A stretch of DNA of 64,000 bases from Vibrio renipiscarius (GTDB lineage: Bacteria > Pseudomonadota > Gammaproteobacteria > Enterobacterales > Vibrionaceae), in assembly GCF_000827885.1 (NCBI RefSeq), contig NZ_JTKH01000023.1, positions 62,001-126,000 on the forward strand, given 5' to 3'. Both the position numbers and the translations under genes were made by a program. Within the stretch, counting starts at the first letter, position 1. Every line of letters starts with the position of its first letter. The notes under the pieces are model-generated. The model was not told where the DNA came from. It saw only the letters and a list, made by a program, of their open reading frames with translations, and searched no databases. Shown here one piece after another: positions 28,661-37,548 of the stretch.

Positions 28661-29314
28661 ATGGATCTTAAATCACTACTTAATCAAGCGCTCAGCTCAG
28701 ACATCGTGCGCCAAGGCCAAGAACAACTGAAAAAACAATCAAGCTCTGGCTCGCTAAAGTCTCTTGGTACGGGCGCAGTCGGCGGCGGCTTGGTTGGCCT
28801 GTTAATGGGATCAAAAAAGAGTCGAAAAATGGGCGCTAAAGTGGGTAAAAGCGCTCTAAAAGTAGGCGGCGCTGCCGCTCTTGGTGCATTAGCTTACAAG
28901 GTTTACAACGATTGGCAGAGCAAACAATCAACTCCTGCCACCAGCAACGAACAGTTTGACGATCGCCAACCGATACACAACCAACTAATTATTAAAGCCA
29001 TGATTGCCGCAGCCAAGGCTGATGGCCATGTGGATAATGATGAAATGGCTCAAATAGAATCAGCTATTGAGCAATCAGGTGCGGATCAGGAACTGCGCGA
29101 ACTGATTCATCAAGAACTCAATAAACCACTCGATCCCACACAAATTGCCCGCTTAGCGTCTAGTCCACAGCAAGCAGCAGAAGTCTACCTTGCGTCATTA
29201 TTGGTCGTTGATGAGCAAAACTTTATGGAAAAGGCGTACTTGCAAGAGCTCGCGAAGCAATTACAGCTCGCCCCTGAAGTAATACAACAGCTTGAAATAC
29301 AAGTTAACCGCTAG
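28661..29314 (+). CDS. DUF533 (YebE-like) tellurite-resistance-fold membrane protein
   Basis: A 217-residue protein of the DUF533 family. It has a glycine-rich membrane-associated stretch (GTGAVGGGLVGLLMG, about 35-49, and VGGAAALGALAYKVY, about 69-83) and a C-terminal TerB-like helical domain (LIIKAMIAAAKADGHVDNDE ..., about 110-215) with the acidic EF-hand-like loop DGHVDNDE. E. coli YebE is a homologue with no firm role. The ATG at 28661 was chosen because GGAGG lies 6 bases before it; an upstream in-frame ATG at 28613 lacks this. Confidence 0.85.
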   Translation: MDLKSLLNQALSSDIVRQGQEQLKKQSSSGSLKSLGTGAVGGGLVGLLMGSKKSRKMGAKVGKSALKVGGAAALGALAYKVYNDWQSKQSTPATSNEQFDDRQPIHNQLIIKAMIAAAKADGHVDNDEMAQIESAIEQSGADQELRELIHQELNKPLDPTQIARLASSPQQAAEVYLASLLVVDEQNFMEKAYLQELAKQLQLAPEVIQQLEIQVNR

Positions 29315-29459
29315 TTTCCATTGCCATAATATCGACAAATTGGCTAAATTAGCGTCAGTTCCACGCGACTCTTGAGGTAGCGCAAGCTCTCGCTTTGAGT
29401 TTGATTGGGAGTCTGTGTATATTGAGAGAAGTTCTCATTTTAATTGGAAGTAGATGACG

Positions 29460-29663
29460 ATGAAAGTTTACGATTGTTGTGACTTAATACGCGAGCTTTA
29501 CGCACAAATTGGCAGTGGCGATCAAGGCTACATCCCTCAAGCAATTACCTGTGCGGTACGTGCGCTGAATGAAGTGGCAGCGGATACAAATATTGATCTC
29601 ACCATTCGTGAAAAAGCGGCTTTTGCTGCAGCAAACCTACTCATTTCTGATTTCGAGGACTAA
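29460..29663 (+). CDS. yaeP: YaeP family protein (UPF0253)
   Basis: A 67-residue acidic cytoplasmic protein. The sequence [23 protein letters not shown] and the ending [18 protein letters not shown] follow E. coli YaeP along their length. Function unknown. ATG codons lie at 29454 and 29460; the second is preferred because GGAAG is spaced properly for it and vibrio homologues begin MKVYDCC. The stop lies two bases before the DUF4250 gene, so the two are cotranscribed. Confidence 0.9.
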   Translation: MKVYDCCDLIRELYAQIGSGDQGYIPQAITCAVRALNEVAADTNIDLTIREKAAFAAANLLISDFED

Positions 29664-29665
29664 GT

Positions 29666-29857
29666 ATGGATCTCGCGAATTTCCAAAGCATGGACACAAT
29701 CATGCTGATGAGTATCATCAACTTAAAATTACGTGATGATTTTGCGGGCGATTTGAACGAACTCGTGGCTTTTTTTGATATTGATAGAGCCGAGCTGGAA
29801 ACCAAACTCGCGACCGCAGGTTTTGAATTCTTACCTGAAGTCGGTCAATTCCGCTAA
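29666..29857 (+). CDS. DUF4250 domain protein
   Basis: A 63-residue soluble protein of the DUF4250 family, recognised from FQSMDTIMLMSIINLKLRDDF and the C-terminal FLPEVGQFR. It looks like a small helical domain. No function is known. It forms a two-gene unit with yaeP and ends at a bidirectional terminator. Confidence 0.85.
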   Translation: MDLANFQSMDTIMLMSIINLKLRDDFAGDLNELVAFFDIDRAELETKLATAGFEFLPEVGQFR

Positions 29858-29882
29858 GCACGCGATTGCGACCATAGAATAC

Positions 29883-29911
29883 AAAAAACCGCCATCAGGC
29901 GGTTTTTTTTT
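29883..29911. terminator. Bidirectional terminator
   Basis: AAAAAACCGCC-ATCA-GGCGGTTTTTTTTT. It sits between the convergent DUF4250 and DUF3622 genes and has runs on both sides. Confidence 0.92.
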
Positions 29912-29932
29912 AGAACAGAGAAAACGCAGAGA

Positions 29933-30274
29933 TTAGTCTTCGTAATCGTCAAATTCTTCGTCTTCTTCATCACGCGCTTCGCTACGAGCTTTAAGGTATG
30001 CTGCATGACGTTCAGCCGCTTCACGCTCTTGACGCTCTTGACGTTCGTTACGCTCAACACGTTGCTGACCTTTACGCTCGTTACGTTCTGCTTGGTTTTT
30101 AACAAAACCTAGTAGCTCGTTTTCAGCCCAAGCTTGTGCAAGTTCTTCAGTTTCGAAGCCAGCTTCACGCTTAGAGACTACCGTTTTACGTGAAGTAACT
30201 TGACGAGTGATTTCTGCAGTCCAACCAGCGCGTTTTTCAATCACGCGGATTGCGAATTTTTTGTTTTTAGACAT
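29933..30274 (-). CDS. DUF3622 domain protein
   Basis: A 113-residue hydrophilic protein. The N-terminal part (KKFAIRVIEKRAGWTAEITRQVTSRKTVVSKRE, residues 5-37) is the DUF3622 core, followed by a highly charged helix rich in Glu and Arg (about 60-95) and an acidic tail (DEEDEEFDDYED). Known in vibrios and relatives; no function assigned. The ATG has a CTAGGAAAT-like ribosome region upstream on the minus strand. The charged C-terminus may be a coiled coil or a nucleic-acid or protein contact surface, by inference. Confidence 0.85.
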   Translation of the reverse strand: MSKNKKFAIRVIEKRAGWTAEITRQVTSRKTVVSKREAGFETEELAQAWAENELLGFVKNQAERNERKGQQRVERNERQERQEREAAERHAAYLKARSEARDEEDEEFDDYED

Positions 30275-30476
30275 TTCTATTTCCTAGGGATTATTCAGGG
30301 ATCGGTCAACTTGATAACTCCATCGAAGCTGAGCTGTTTAACACCATCCCTTGGTAAGCGCGGTATTAGAGCATAAAAGATTCTAGCGCGCCGCATTTAT
30401 TTTGTTCTTTTCGAATAAGATCTTGATCACAAACTGGTTCAACATCCTTCTTAGGCTCAATTCATGCGTTAAAGAA

Positions 30477-30506
30477 TAAAAAACGCAGCCAATCAGGCTG
30501 CGCTTT
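30477..30506 (-). terminator. Terminator of purL
   Basis: Minus-strand stem AAGCGCAGCC-TGATT-GGCTGCGTTTTTTA, about 40 bases past the purL stop codon. Confidence 0.88.
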
Positions 30507-30545
30507 GTTCTTTCGTGACGCTAGACAACATAAAGCTCGTTTATA

Positions 30546-33500
30546 TTAGCCTACATTCTTACGTGCGTTTTGGAACATACGCATCCAAGCGCCATTCTCG
30601 CCCCAACCTTCTGGAGACCAAGAGTTTGCCACCGTGCGGAAAACACGCTCTGGGTGAGGCATCATGATCGTCACGCGGCCATCCGTCGTGGTTAAACCAG
30701 TGATAGCGTTTGGCGAACCATTCGGGTTATTCGGGTATTGCTGCGTTGGGTTACCGTTATTATCAACGTAACGTAGAGCAACTGTACCTGAGTTTTCAAT
30801 CGCGTTTAGGTGGTCGTTGTCACGCACTTCTACGCGGCCTTCACCGTGAGAAACCGCGATTGGCATACGAGAACCTTCCATGCCGTTAAAGAATACAGAA
30901 TCTGACTTCTGAACTTCAACTAGGCTGAAACGAGCTTCAAAACGCTCTGATTCGTTGCGAACGAAACGTGGCCAGTACTCAGCACCAGGAATCAGTTCAC
31001 GCAGGTTAGACAACATCTGGCAACCGTTACACACACCAAGAGAGAAAGTATCTTCACGCTTGAAGAAGCCTTCAAACTGGTTGCGCGCATCTTCGTTGAA
31101 CAAGATTGATTTAGCCCAACCTTCACCCGCACCTAGTACGTCACCGTAAGAGAAGCCACCACAAGCGACAAGGCCGTTGTATTCTTCTAGAACCGCTTGA
31201 CCCGTTAGGATGTCGCTCATGTGAATATCTGTTGCTTCAAAACCTGCGCGGTCAAACGCTGCGGCCATTTCAACGTGAGAGTTAACACCCTGCTCACGTA
31301 GAATTGCCATCTTAGGCTTCGCACCCTTATTTATCATAGGAGCGTTGATGTACGGCGCTGCAATATCTTCGTTTACGTCAAAGCTGAGTTTCACGTTCAG
31401 ACCTGGGTCTGAGTTGTCTTTCTTCGCTTCGTGCTCTTGGTCAGCACACACTGGGTTATCACGTAGACCTTGCATCTTATGCGTCGTCTCAGCCCAGATA
31501 GTACGTAATTCCGTACGATTACGTTGGATAACAACAAACTCACCAGACTTAATTACGATCTCATCAGAATCAACCACCGAGCCGATTACGTGTGAACACG
31601 CTTCTAGGCCATTGGCAGCAAGAGTCGAAAGGACAACATCTAAGTCATCGTTACGTACTTGAATTACCGCACCCAACTCTTCATTGAATAGTGCTGCTAG
31701 TGTGTCTTCACCTAACGCTTCAATGTTTGCGTTAACACCACAGTGACCTGCGAATGCCATTTCTGCTAGCGTTACGAATAGACCACCATCGCCTTTATCG
31801 TGGTAAGCGACAACTTGGTCGTTCGCTACAAGTGCTTGAACGCCTTCGTAGAAGCCTTTTAGCTGTGCTGCGTTGTCTACGTCTGCAGGCTTATCACCAA
31901 GCTGCTTGTAAACCTGAGCAAGTGCTGTCGCACCCATACGGTTTTTGCCATTACCAAGGTCGATAAGAACTAGGGAAGTGTTGCCTAGACCTTCAAGGTT
32001 ATCAGGGGTGCGAAGCTGAGGCGTGATCGTCTTACGAATATCTTCAACACGTGCGAACGCAGTGATGACAAGAGATAGCGGAGACGTGACTTCTTTCTGC
32101 TCACCGTTCTCTTCCCACTTCGTCTTCATTGACATTGAGTCTTTACCCACAGGGATAGTGAGACCCAGTGCCGGACATAGTTCTTCACCAACCGCTTTAA
32201 CCGCTTCGTAAAGACCGGCATCTTCACCTGGGTGACCTGCTGGAGACATCCAGTTAGCCGACAGTTTAATGTGTTTGATATCGCCGATGTTGGTCGCAGC
32301 GATGTTAGTGATTGCTTCACCCACCGCTAGACGAGCCGATGCGCCGAAGTCGAGAAGTGCCACAGGCGTGCGCTCACCAAGAGACATTGCTTCACCGTGG
32401 TAAGAGTCGTAACTTGCCGCTGTTACTGCGCAGTTTGCAACTGGAACCTGCCATGGACCAACCATTTGGTCACGAGCCACAAGGCCTGTTACCGAGCGGT
32501 CACCGATAGTGATAAGGAAGGTTTTCTCAGCGACGGTTGGCAAGCGAAGAACACGGTCAACCGCTTCGTTGATTTCGATACCAGAGCGGTCAATCGCAGG
32601 GTTGTTCGCTTTTAGCGTTTTCGCGTCACGGTGCATCTTAGGTGTTTTACCTAATAAGATGTCCATTGGCATGTCGATTGGCGTGTTGTCGAAGTGTGAA
32701 TCTTCAAGTTTAAGCTCACGCTCTTCCGTTGCTTTACCCACCACTGCGTATGGTGCACGCTCACGCTTACAAATCGCGTCGAATGTTGCCATGTCTTTAT
32801 CAGCAACCGCCATCACGTAACGCTCTTGAGATTCGTTACACCAGATCTCAAGTGGGCTCATGCCCGGCTCATCGTTTGGTACATCACGTAGGTTAAAGAT
32901 ACCGCCACGCTCACCATCGTCGACTAGCTCAGGAAGTGCATTCGAGATACCGCCCGCGCCCACATCATGGATGAATGCGATTGGGTTCGCATCACCAAGC
33001 TGCCAACAACGGTCAATAACTTCCTGACAACGACGCTCCATCTCTGGGTTTTCACGTTGTACTGAAGCGAAATCAAGATCCTCTGCTGATTGGCCTGATG
33101 CCATGGAAGAAGCGGCACCGCCACCAAGGCCGATGTTCATCGCAGGACCACCAAGAACAATTAGGCTTGCACCGACCGGGATCTCTTTCTTCTGAACATG
33201 CTCGTCACGGATGTTACCAAGACCACCAGCTAGCATTATTGGTTTGTGGTAACCACGCACTTCTTCACCTGCGTGAGAGTTTACTTTCTCTTCGTAAGTA
33301 CGGAAGTAGCCAAGTAGGTTTGGACGACCAAATTCGTTGTTGAATGCTGCGCCACCCAGAGGACCTTCAAGCATGATATCCAAAGCAGTAACGATACGGC
33401 TTGGCTTACCAAAATCAGTTTCCCAAGGTTGAACGAAATTCGGGATCTTAAGGTTAGAGACAGAGAAAGCAACAAGACCGGCTTTTGGCTTACCACCAAT

Positions 33501-34472
33501 ACCCGTTGCGCCTTCATCACGAATTTCACCGCCCGAACCTGTAGATGCGCCCGGCCACGGAGAGATTGCGGTTGGGTGGTTGTGCGTTTCCACTTTCATC
33601 AAGATGTGGGTTTTCTCTTGGTGATAGTTGTACTGGCGAGTTTCTGGATCTGGGAAGAAACGACCGACTTCAGAACCTGTCATGACCGCGGCGTTATCTT
33701 TATAAGCCGACAATACGTGATCAGGGGTCACTTCAAAGGTGTTCTTAATCATTTTAAACAATGATTTTTCTTGCTTAACGCCATCAATCGTCCAATCAGC
33801 GTTGAAGATCTTATGACGACAGTGCTCTGAGTTCGCTTGTGCAAACATCATTAGCTCGATGTCAGTCGGGTTACGACCTAGCTTCTCAGTGAAGCTTTCA
33901 AGAAGGTAATCAATCTCATCTTCTGCAAGTGCAAGACCTAGGGTAACGTTTGCGTCTTCAAGCGCAGCACGACCACCGGCTAATAGATCCACTTCCGCGT
34001 ATGGTCTTGGCTGAGAAACATGAAACAGCGCCTCTGCCGCATCAAAATCGGTAAAGACCACTTCCATCATGCGATCATGCAAGACCGCTTTAAGCTCTAA
34101 TTTTTGCAGTTCATTGAGCTCTTCCGACGTTTCAACGTAGTACGCCGTACCGCGTTCAAGACGTTGCACATTGTCTAAGCCACAATTACGTGCAATATCG
34201 GTCGCTTTTGAAGACCATGGCGAAATCGTACCAGGACGCGGCGTGACAAGAAGCAGCAGACCTTCAGGATCATGTTCTTCGATCGTTGGGCCGTAAGTAA
34301 GCAACTTTTCTAACTTCTCAAGCTCAGGCTGAGCAAGCTCGGCGGTCAAATTAGCAAAATGCATAAATTCCGCGTAAATAGCCGTTACTGGCAATTTCTG
34401 TTCACGGCAAAGTTCAAGAAGCTTGTTAACACGAAACTCTGAAAGAGCTGGGGAGCCACGCAAAATTCTCAT
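30546..34472 (-). CDS. purL: Phosphoribosylformylglycinamidine synthase (FGAM synthetase)
   Basis: Large single-chain enzyme converting FGAR, glutamine and ATP to FGAM. 1308 residues (E. coli 1295). It begins [19 protein letters not shown]. The linker and FGAM synthetase domains include [12 protein letters not shown] (about 222-233), [23 protein letters not shown] [11 protein letters not shown] and [17 protein letters not shown]. The C-terminal glutaminase has Cys in LGVCNGCQM (about 1153-1161) and the His-Glu pair in [10 protein letters not shown]. Start and stop agree with homologues. It is a single-gene unit with its own PurR-box promoter. Confidence 0.97.
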   Translation of the reverse strand: MRILRGSPALSEFRVNKLLELCREQKLPVTAIYAEFMHFANLTAELAQPELEKLEKLLTYGPTIEEHDPEGLLLLVTPRPGTISPWSSKATDIARNCGLDNVQRLERGTAYYVETSEELNELQKLELKAVLHDRMMEVVFTDFDAAEALFHVSQPRPYAEVDLLAGGRAALEDANVTLGLALAEDEIDYLLESFTEKLGRNPTDIELMMFAQANSEHCRHKIFNADWTIDGVKQEKSLFKMIKNTFEVTPDHVLSAYKDNAAVMTGSEVGRFFPDPETRQYNYHQEKTHILMKVETHNHPTAISPWPGASTGSGGEIRDEGATGIGGKPKAGLVAFSVSNLKIPNFVQPWETDFGKPSRIVTALDIMLEGPLGGAAFNNEFGRPNLLGYFRTYEEKVNSHAGEEVRGYHKPIMLAGGLGNIRDEHVQKKEIPVGASLIVLGGPAMNIGLGGGAASSMASGQSAEDLDFASVQRENPEMERRCQEVIDRCWQLGDANPIAFIHDVGAGGISNALPELVDDGERGGIFNLRDVPNDEPGMSPLEIWCNESQERYVMAVADKDMATFDAICKRERAPYAVVGKATEERELKLEDSHFDNTPIDMPMDILLGKTPKMHRDAKTLKANNPAIDRSGIEINEAVDRVLRLPTVAEKTFLITIGDRSVTGLVARDQMVGPWQVPVANCAVTAASYDSYHGEAMSLGERTPVALLDFGASARLAVGEAITNIAATNIGDIKHIKLSANWMSPAGHPGEDAGLYEAVKAVGEELCPALGLTIPVGKDSMSMKTKWEENGEQKEVTSPLSLVITAFARVEDIRKTITPQLRTPDNLEGLGNTSLVLIDLGNGKNRMGATALAQVYKQLGDKPADVDNAAQLKGFYEGVQALVANDQVVAYHDKGDGGLFVTLAEMAFAGHCGVNANIEALGEDTLAALFNEELGAVIQVRNDDLDVVLSTLAANGLEACSHVIGSVVDSDEIVIKSGEFVVIQRNRTELRTIWAETTHKMQGLRDNPVCADQEHEAKKDNSDPGLNVKLSFDVNEDIAAPYINAPMINKGAKPKMAILREQGVNSHVEMAAAFDRAGFEATDIHMSDILTGQAVLEEYNGLVACGGFSYGDVLGAGEGWAKSILFNEDARNQFEGFFKREDTFSLGVCNGCQMLSNLRELIPGAEYWPRFVRNESERFEARFSLVEVQKSDSVFFNGMEGSRMPIAVSHGEGRVEVRDNDHLNAIENSGTVALRYVDNNGNPTQQYPNNPNGSPNAITGLTTTDGRVTIMMPHPERVFRTVANSWSPEGWGENGAWMRMFQNARKNVG

Positions 34473-34631
34473 GAGCTTAGGTCTCTCTACAATAGGTTAG
34501 AGCTATTTCCCTTCTGTGGCAAAAAACCATCAAAAAGGCCAATAGACATGAAGTAATATTGGAATAAATTCATAATCTTAACGGGCAATGACGATGAAAC
34601 TATACCAATCCTACCTCTCGGTTTCGCAGGC

Positions 34632-34660
34632 ATTATAAAGCAATTGGTTTTGTGATGTAA
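34632..34660 (-). promoter_or_regulatory. purL promoter
   Basis: Minus strand TTACAT (34660-34655), 17 bp spacer, TATAAT (34637-34632), about 160 bp before the start codon. A PurR box lies just upstream. The rest of the 344 bp gap (34473-34816) holds the mltF leader and no other supported feature. Confidence 0.7.
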
Positions 34661-34666
34661 CATCAA

Positions 34667-34682
34667 AAGCAAACGTTTGCGC
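34667..34682. promoter_or_regulatory. PurR box at purL
   Basis: AAGCAAACGTTTGCGC has the PurR core GCAAACGTTTGC as a perfect palindrome. It lies upstream of the -35 element rather than over it, unlike the purM site. Confidence 0.85.
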
Positions 34683-34816
34683 ACTTTTTTTTGTCAAATT
34701 TGAATTACAGCGCCGTTGTACAAAAATAACGCGGTGCTCTCGAACGCTTTCGCTGAACTTTGCCTTCTCTCTTCACTCTGATATAAAGGCCGTATATGAA
34801 GTATGAGAATCAATAA

Positions 34817-36385
34817 ATGTGTAGCCAATTTTTAACCAAAGCACAGACGTATTTAGTGTTTGTTTTCAGCGTGCTCTTACTCACGGGCTGTCAGATTGAA
34901 TCTGAACCCAAAAGCGATCTAGACCAAATTCGCGATCGCGGTGTACTACGCGTGGGCACTCTAAACAACCAGCTTTCTTATTACATCGGTCCTGATGGCC
35001 CTGCCGGTTTGGATTATGAAATTGCTCGACAATTTGCAGAAGAGCTTGGCGTTCGTTTAGAAATGAAACCGGCTTACCGCATTTCAAACCTCTACCCTGC
35101 TTTAGAAAATGGTGAGATCGATATTATTGCCGCAGGCTTAACGCAATCACCTGAGCGTGTTCAGCGTTTTCGTCCAGGCCCTGCCTATTACTATGTCAGC
35201 CAACAGCTCATTTATGAAAAAGGGACATGGCGTCCACGTAATCTCAAGCAGCTATTAGCCAAGCAAAGCGAGTTAATGGAAGAAAATGGTGGCAAACCTC
35301 TAATCACCATCGTGGGGGATTCTCACTTTAACCAGACGCTCAGCAAAATTAAGGAAGCTCACCCTGAATTTGAATACACGGTTGATCCCGATGCTGACGT
35401 TAACGATCTATTAAAGCTCGTATCAGAAGGTGATATTCGCTTTACGGTCGCCGATTCTGTCGAAGTCTCCTTGTCCCAACGTATTTATCCTTCAGTGGCG
35501 ACCGCCTTTGAGTTGACCGAGGATCAACCAACGTCTTGGTTCTTACGCCGTTCTGATGATGAAAGCCTCTATGCGATGGTGATTGAGTTTTTTGGTCACT
35601 TAAAGCAATCCGGTGAACTGGCTCAGTTAGAAGAAAAATACATTGGCCATATTGGCACGTTTGATTATGTTGATACCCGCGCCTTTATCCGTGCCCTTGA
35701 TAAAACGCTGCCAAAATGGTCGACATTATTTAAACAATATTCAGAAGAATTTGACTGGCGCTTGATTGCGGCATTGGCCTACCAAGAATCCCATTGGAAC
35801 CCGATTGCACGATCGCCAACAGGCGTCCGCGGCATGATGATGCTCACGCTGCCAACCGCTAAAAGTGTGGGTGTCACCAATCGTCTTGATCCGGAACAAT
35901 CGGTGAAAGGTGGCGTAGAGTACCTACGTAGAATGGTGGCTCGAATTCCGGACTCGGTTGAACAGCATGAAAAGATTTGGTTTGCGTTGGCATCATACAA
36001 TGTCGGTTATGGCCACGTAATGGATGCTCGTCGCTTAACGAAAAAACAAGGGGGCAACCCTGATCAATGGGCGGATGTAAAAGAACGCTTACCGCTGCTT
36101 CGCCAAGCCAAATACCATCGCCAAACCCGTTATGGTTATGCGCGTGGTGATGAAGCCAAAAACTACGTGGAAAATATTCGTCGCTACTACCAGAGCATTA
36201 TTGGTCATATTGAGCAGCAAACGCCGGATGAAGGTGAAGTCGATATCAATGACCTGACGGTGATTAAACTGGATCCAAGCGTGTTGTCGGCCGCCAGTAA
36301 CTCGATCAGCGCCGCTTCTGGCGCGACTTCCTCGGCTGCCAATAGCGAGTCAACAAATAGCGAATCGGCCGCCACGGCGCAATAA
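34817..36385 (+). CDS. mltF: Membrane-bound lytic murein transglycosylase F
   Basis: Cleaves peptidoglycan glycan strands to 1,6-anhydro products at the outer membrane. 522 residues (E. coli MltF 518). It has a signal peptide with a lipobox-like LLLTGC (about 21-26). Next is a periplasmic binding-protein-like domain (about 40-270, RGVLRVGTLNNQLSYY ...) and a C-terminal SLT domain with the catalytic glutamate in LAYQESHWNPIARSPTG (about 320) and the ALASYNVGYGHVMDAR segment. The last 35 residues are a low-complexity Ser/Ala/Asn tail. It is between purL and tadA, the same neighbourhood as in E. coli. Confidence 0.95.
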   Translation: MCSQFLTKAQTYLVFVFSVLLLTGCQIESEPKSDLDQIRDRGVLRVGTLNNQLSYYIGPDGPAGLDYEIARQFAEELGVRLEMKPAYRISNLYPALENGEIDIIAAGLTQSPERVQRFRPGPAYYYVSQQLIYEKGTWRPRNLKQLLAKQSELMEENGGKPLITIVGDSHFNQTLSKIKEAHPEFEYTVDPDADVNDLLKLVSEGDIRFTVADSVEVSLSQRIYPSVATAFELTEDQPTSWFLRRSDDESLYAMVIEFFGHLKQSGELAQLEEKYIGHIGTFDYVDTRAFIRALDKTLPKWSTLFKQYSEEFDWRLIAALAYQESHWNPIARSPTGVRGMMMLTLPTAKSVGVTNRLDPEQSVKGGVEYLRRMVARIPDSVEQHEKIWFALASYNVGYGHVMDARRLTKKQGGNPDQWADVKERLPLLRQAKYHRQTRYGYARGDEAKNYVENIRRYYQSIIGHIEQQTPDEGEVDINDLTVIKLDPSVLSAASNSISAASGATSSAANSESTNSESAATAQ

Positions 36386-36398
36386 CCGAATCCAAATC

Positions 36399-36430
36399 AA
36401 AAGAGCCTCACTTAGTTGAGGCTCTTTCTT
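36399..36430 (+). terminator. Terminator of mltF
   Basis: AAAGAGCCTCA-CTTAGT-TGAGGCTCTTTCTT stem, 14 bases past the stop codon. Confidence 0.88.
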
Positions 36431-36617
36431 GATATTTCCCCGCGAAACCAGACATACTCACGGCCCTTCGCACAAACAGAGCCATTGATTCACTCATTCA
36501 GTGACCTCTGTCGACGATCATCCGCGAAGCTACCTCTGACACTCTGAACACTCTTCAACGCCTTCTTTCGCGAGTAAGAGAGGGGAAGTTTGTGTCAATT
36601 TTCAGGAATATTGTTTT

Positions 36618-36631
36618 TACAGATATCTGTA
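36618..36631. promoter_or_regulatory. Perfect 14 bp palindrome before a small basic gene
   Basis: TACAGATATCTGTA is a perfect palindrome ending at the AGGAG ribosome site of the gene at 36645. It could be an operator for a dimeric regulator; no regulator is identified. Confidence 0.4.
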
Positions 36632-36644
36632 GGAGATTGTGTCT

Positions 36645-36779
36645 ATGCGTAAACGTCGCATGCAATCAAAACGCCTTACTAAGACTGTTGCTGCAAACCG
36701 CCGTAAGCGTAAGCTAGTCAACAATAAGAAAAAGGTGATTGCCCGCCATCGAGCATTCATGCAGCTATCAAGTTACTAA
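36645..36779 (+). CDS. Small very basic 44-residue protein, unknown
   Basis: Begins MRKRRMQSKRLTKTV and ends AFMQLSSY. 17 of 44 residues are Arg or Lys, and there is one Asn pair and a lysine triplet in the middle (NNKKK). The reading frame has a strong ribosome site (AGGAG at 36631-36635, nine bases before the ATG), so translation is likely. The composition suggests RNA or ribosome binding, but it does not match L34, L36 or another ribosomal protein I know. It is downstream of the mltF terminator and convergent with tadA. A gene this short is easily missed; I do not recognise its family. Confidence 0.7.
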   Translation: MRKRRMQSKRLTKTVAANRRKRKLVNNKKKVIARHRAFMQLSSY

Positions 36780-36883
36780 GCCTTTGGCTGACTTTAGCTC
36801 AACTTGAGTTGTCTTTGAGTGTTAGATGAAATTCGGAGGTTAGTAAGTAGCGCTTTATCTTTACTAACCTCACTTCAATAGTA

Positions 36884-37465
36884 TTACTCGCCCTGTCCCG
36901 CTTCTTTCTTTTCCGCTTGCTTACGCGCTTTGATCTCTTTACGACGACGCTTAAAAAAGGCCTGCAGTTGGCTGCGGCACTCTTCTTCAAGTAACCCTTG
37001 AAGCACATCGGCGTAGTGATAAGCGGCTTGGTGTTCAAATAAATTCAGAACGGTTCCTGCTGCACCCGCTTTAAGATCGGGAGCTCCAAAAACAATGCGC
37101 TTTACACGGCTATGTAGTAACGCTCCAGCACACATAGGGCAAGGCTCTAGCGTGACATAGAGCGTCGTATCGAGTAAGCGATAGTTTTCCAGTGCTTGAC
37201 CTGCCTTGCGAATGGCCTGCATCTCTGCGTGGGCGCTGGCATCATGTAAGCCAATAGATTGGTTCCATCCCTCGGCAATGATCTCTCCATCTTTCACCAA
37301 CACCGCCCCGACCGGCACTTCCCCTTGCTGTTCTGCCTGTGTAGCCAAAGCCATCGCGCGACGCATAAAATGCTCATCTTGCGCACTAAATTGCTCCGAC
37401 GATTGTGCGGCAGAATCCTCTAAAAGATTCGGTGAAACATGCGATTGATTATGGGATTGCGACAA
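36884..37465 (-). CDS. tadA: tRNA-specific adenosine deaminase
   Basis: Converts the wobble adenosine of tRNA-Arg(ACG) to inosine; essential. 193 residues, longer than E. coli TadA (167) by an N-terminal stretch of about 30 polar residues (MSQSHNQSHVSPNLLEDSA). The zinc and catalytic site is HAEMQAIRKAG (about 80-90, His and catalytic Glu) with PCPMCAGAL (about 108-116). The tail is rich in Lys and Arg (KRRRKEIKARKQAEKK). It lies next to mltF and purL as in E. coli. Confidence 0.94.
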   Translation of the reverse strand: MSQSHNQSHVSPNLLEDSAAQSSEQFSAQDEHFMRRAMALATQAEQQGEVPVGAVLVKDGEIIAEGWNQSIGLHDASAHAEMQAIRKAGQALENYRLLDTTLYVTLEPCPMCAGALLHSRVKRIVFGAPDLKAGAAGTVLNLFEHQAAYHYADVLQGLLEEECRSQLQAFFKRRRKEIKARKQAEKKEAGQGE

Positions 37466-37486
37466 AGTCGGCTCCTAAAGACAGAC

Positions 37487-37517
37487 AAAAAAATAGGTAT
37501 GCTGCGAAGCATACCTA
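37487..37517 (-). terminator. Terminator of the CNNM/CorC-like gene
   Basis: Minus-strand stem AGGTATGCT-TCGC-AGCATACCT followed by ATTTTTTT, 32 bases past the stop codon and ahead of tadA. Confidence 0.9.
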
Positions 37518-37548
37518 ATCTTAGTCATAATAAACAACAGTGCTGACG

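Noticed and set aside
34487..34684. 65-codon minus-strand frame upstream of purL
   Set aside because: It runs over the purL promoter and the PurR box; no ribosome site.
36836..36871. Hairpin GGTTAGTAA/TTACTAACC near the end of tadA as a terminator
   Set aside because: The stem is real, but no T-run follows on either strand and the loop is long; left out of the terminator list.
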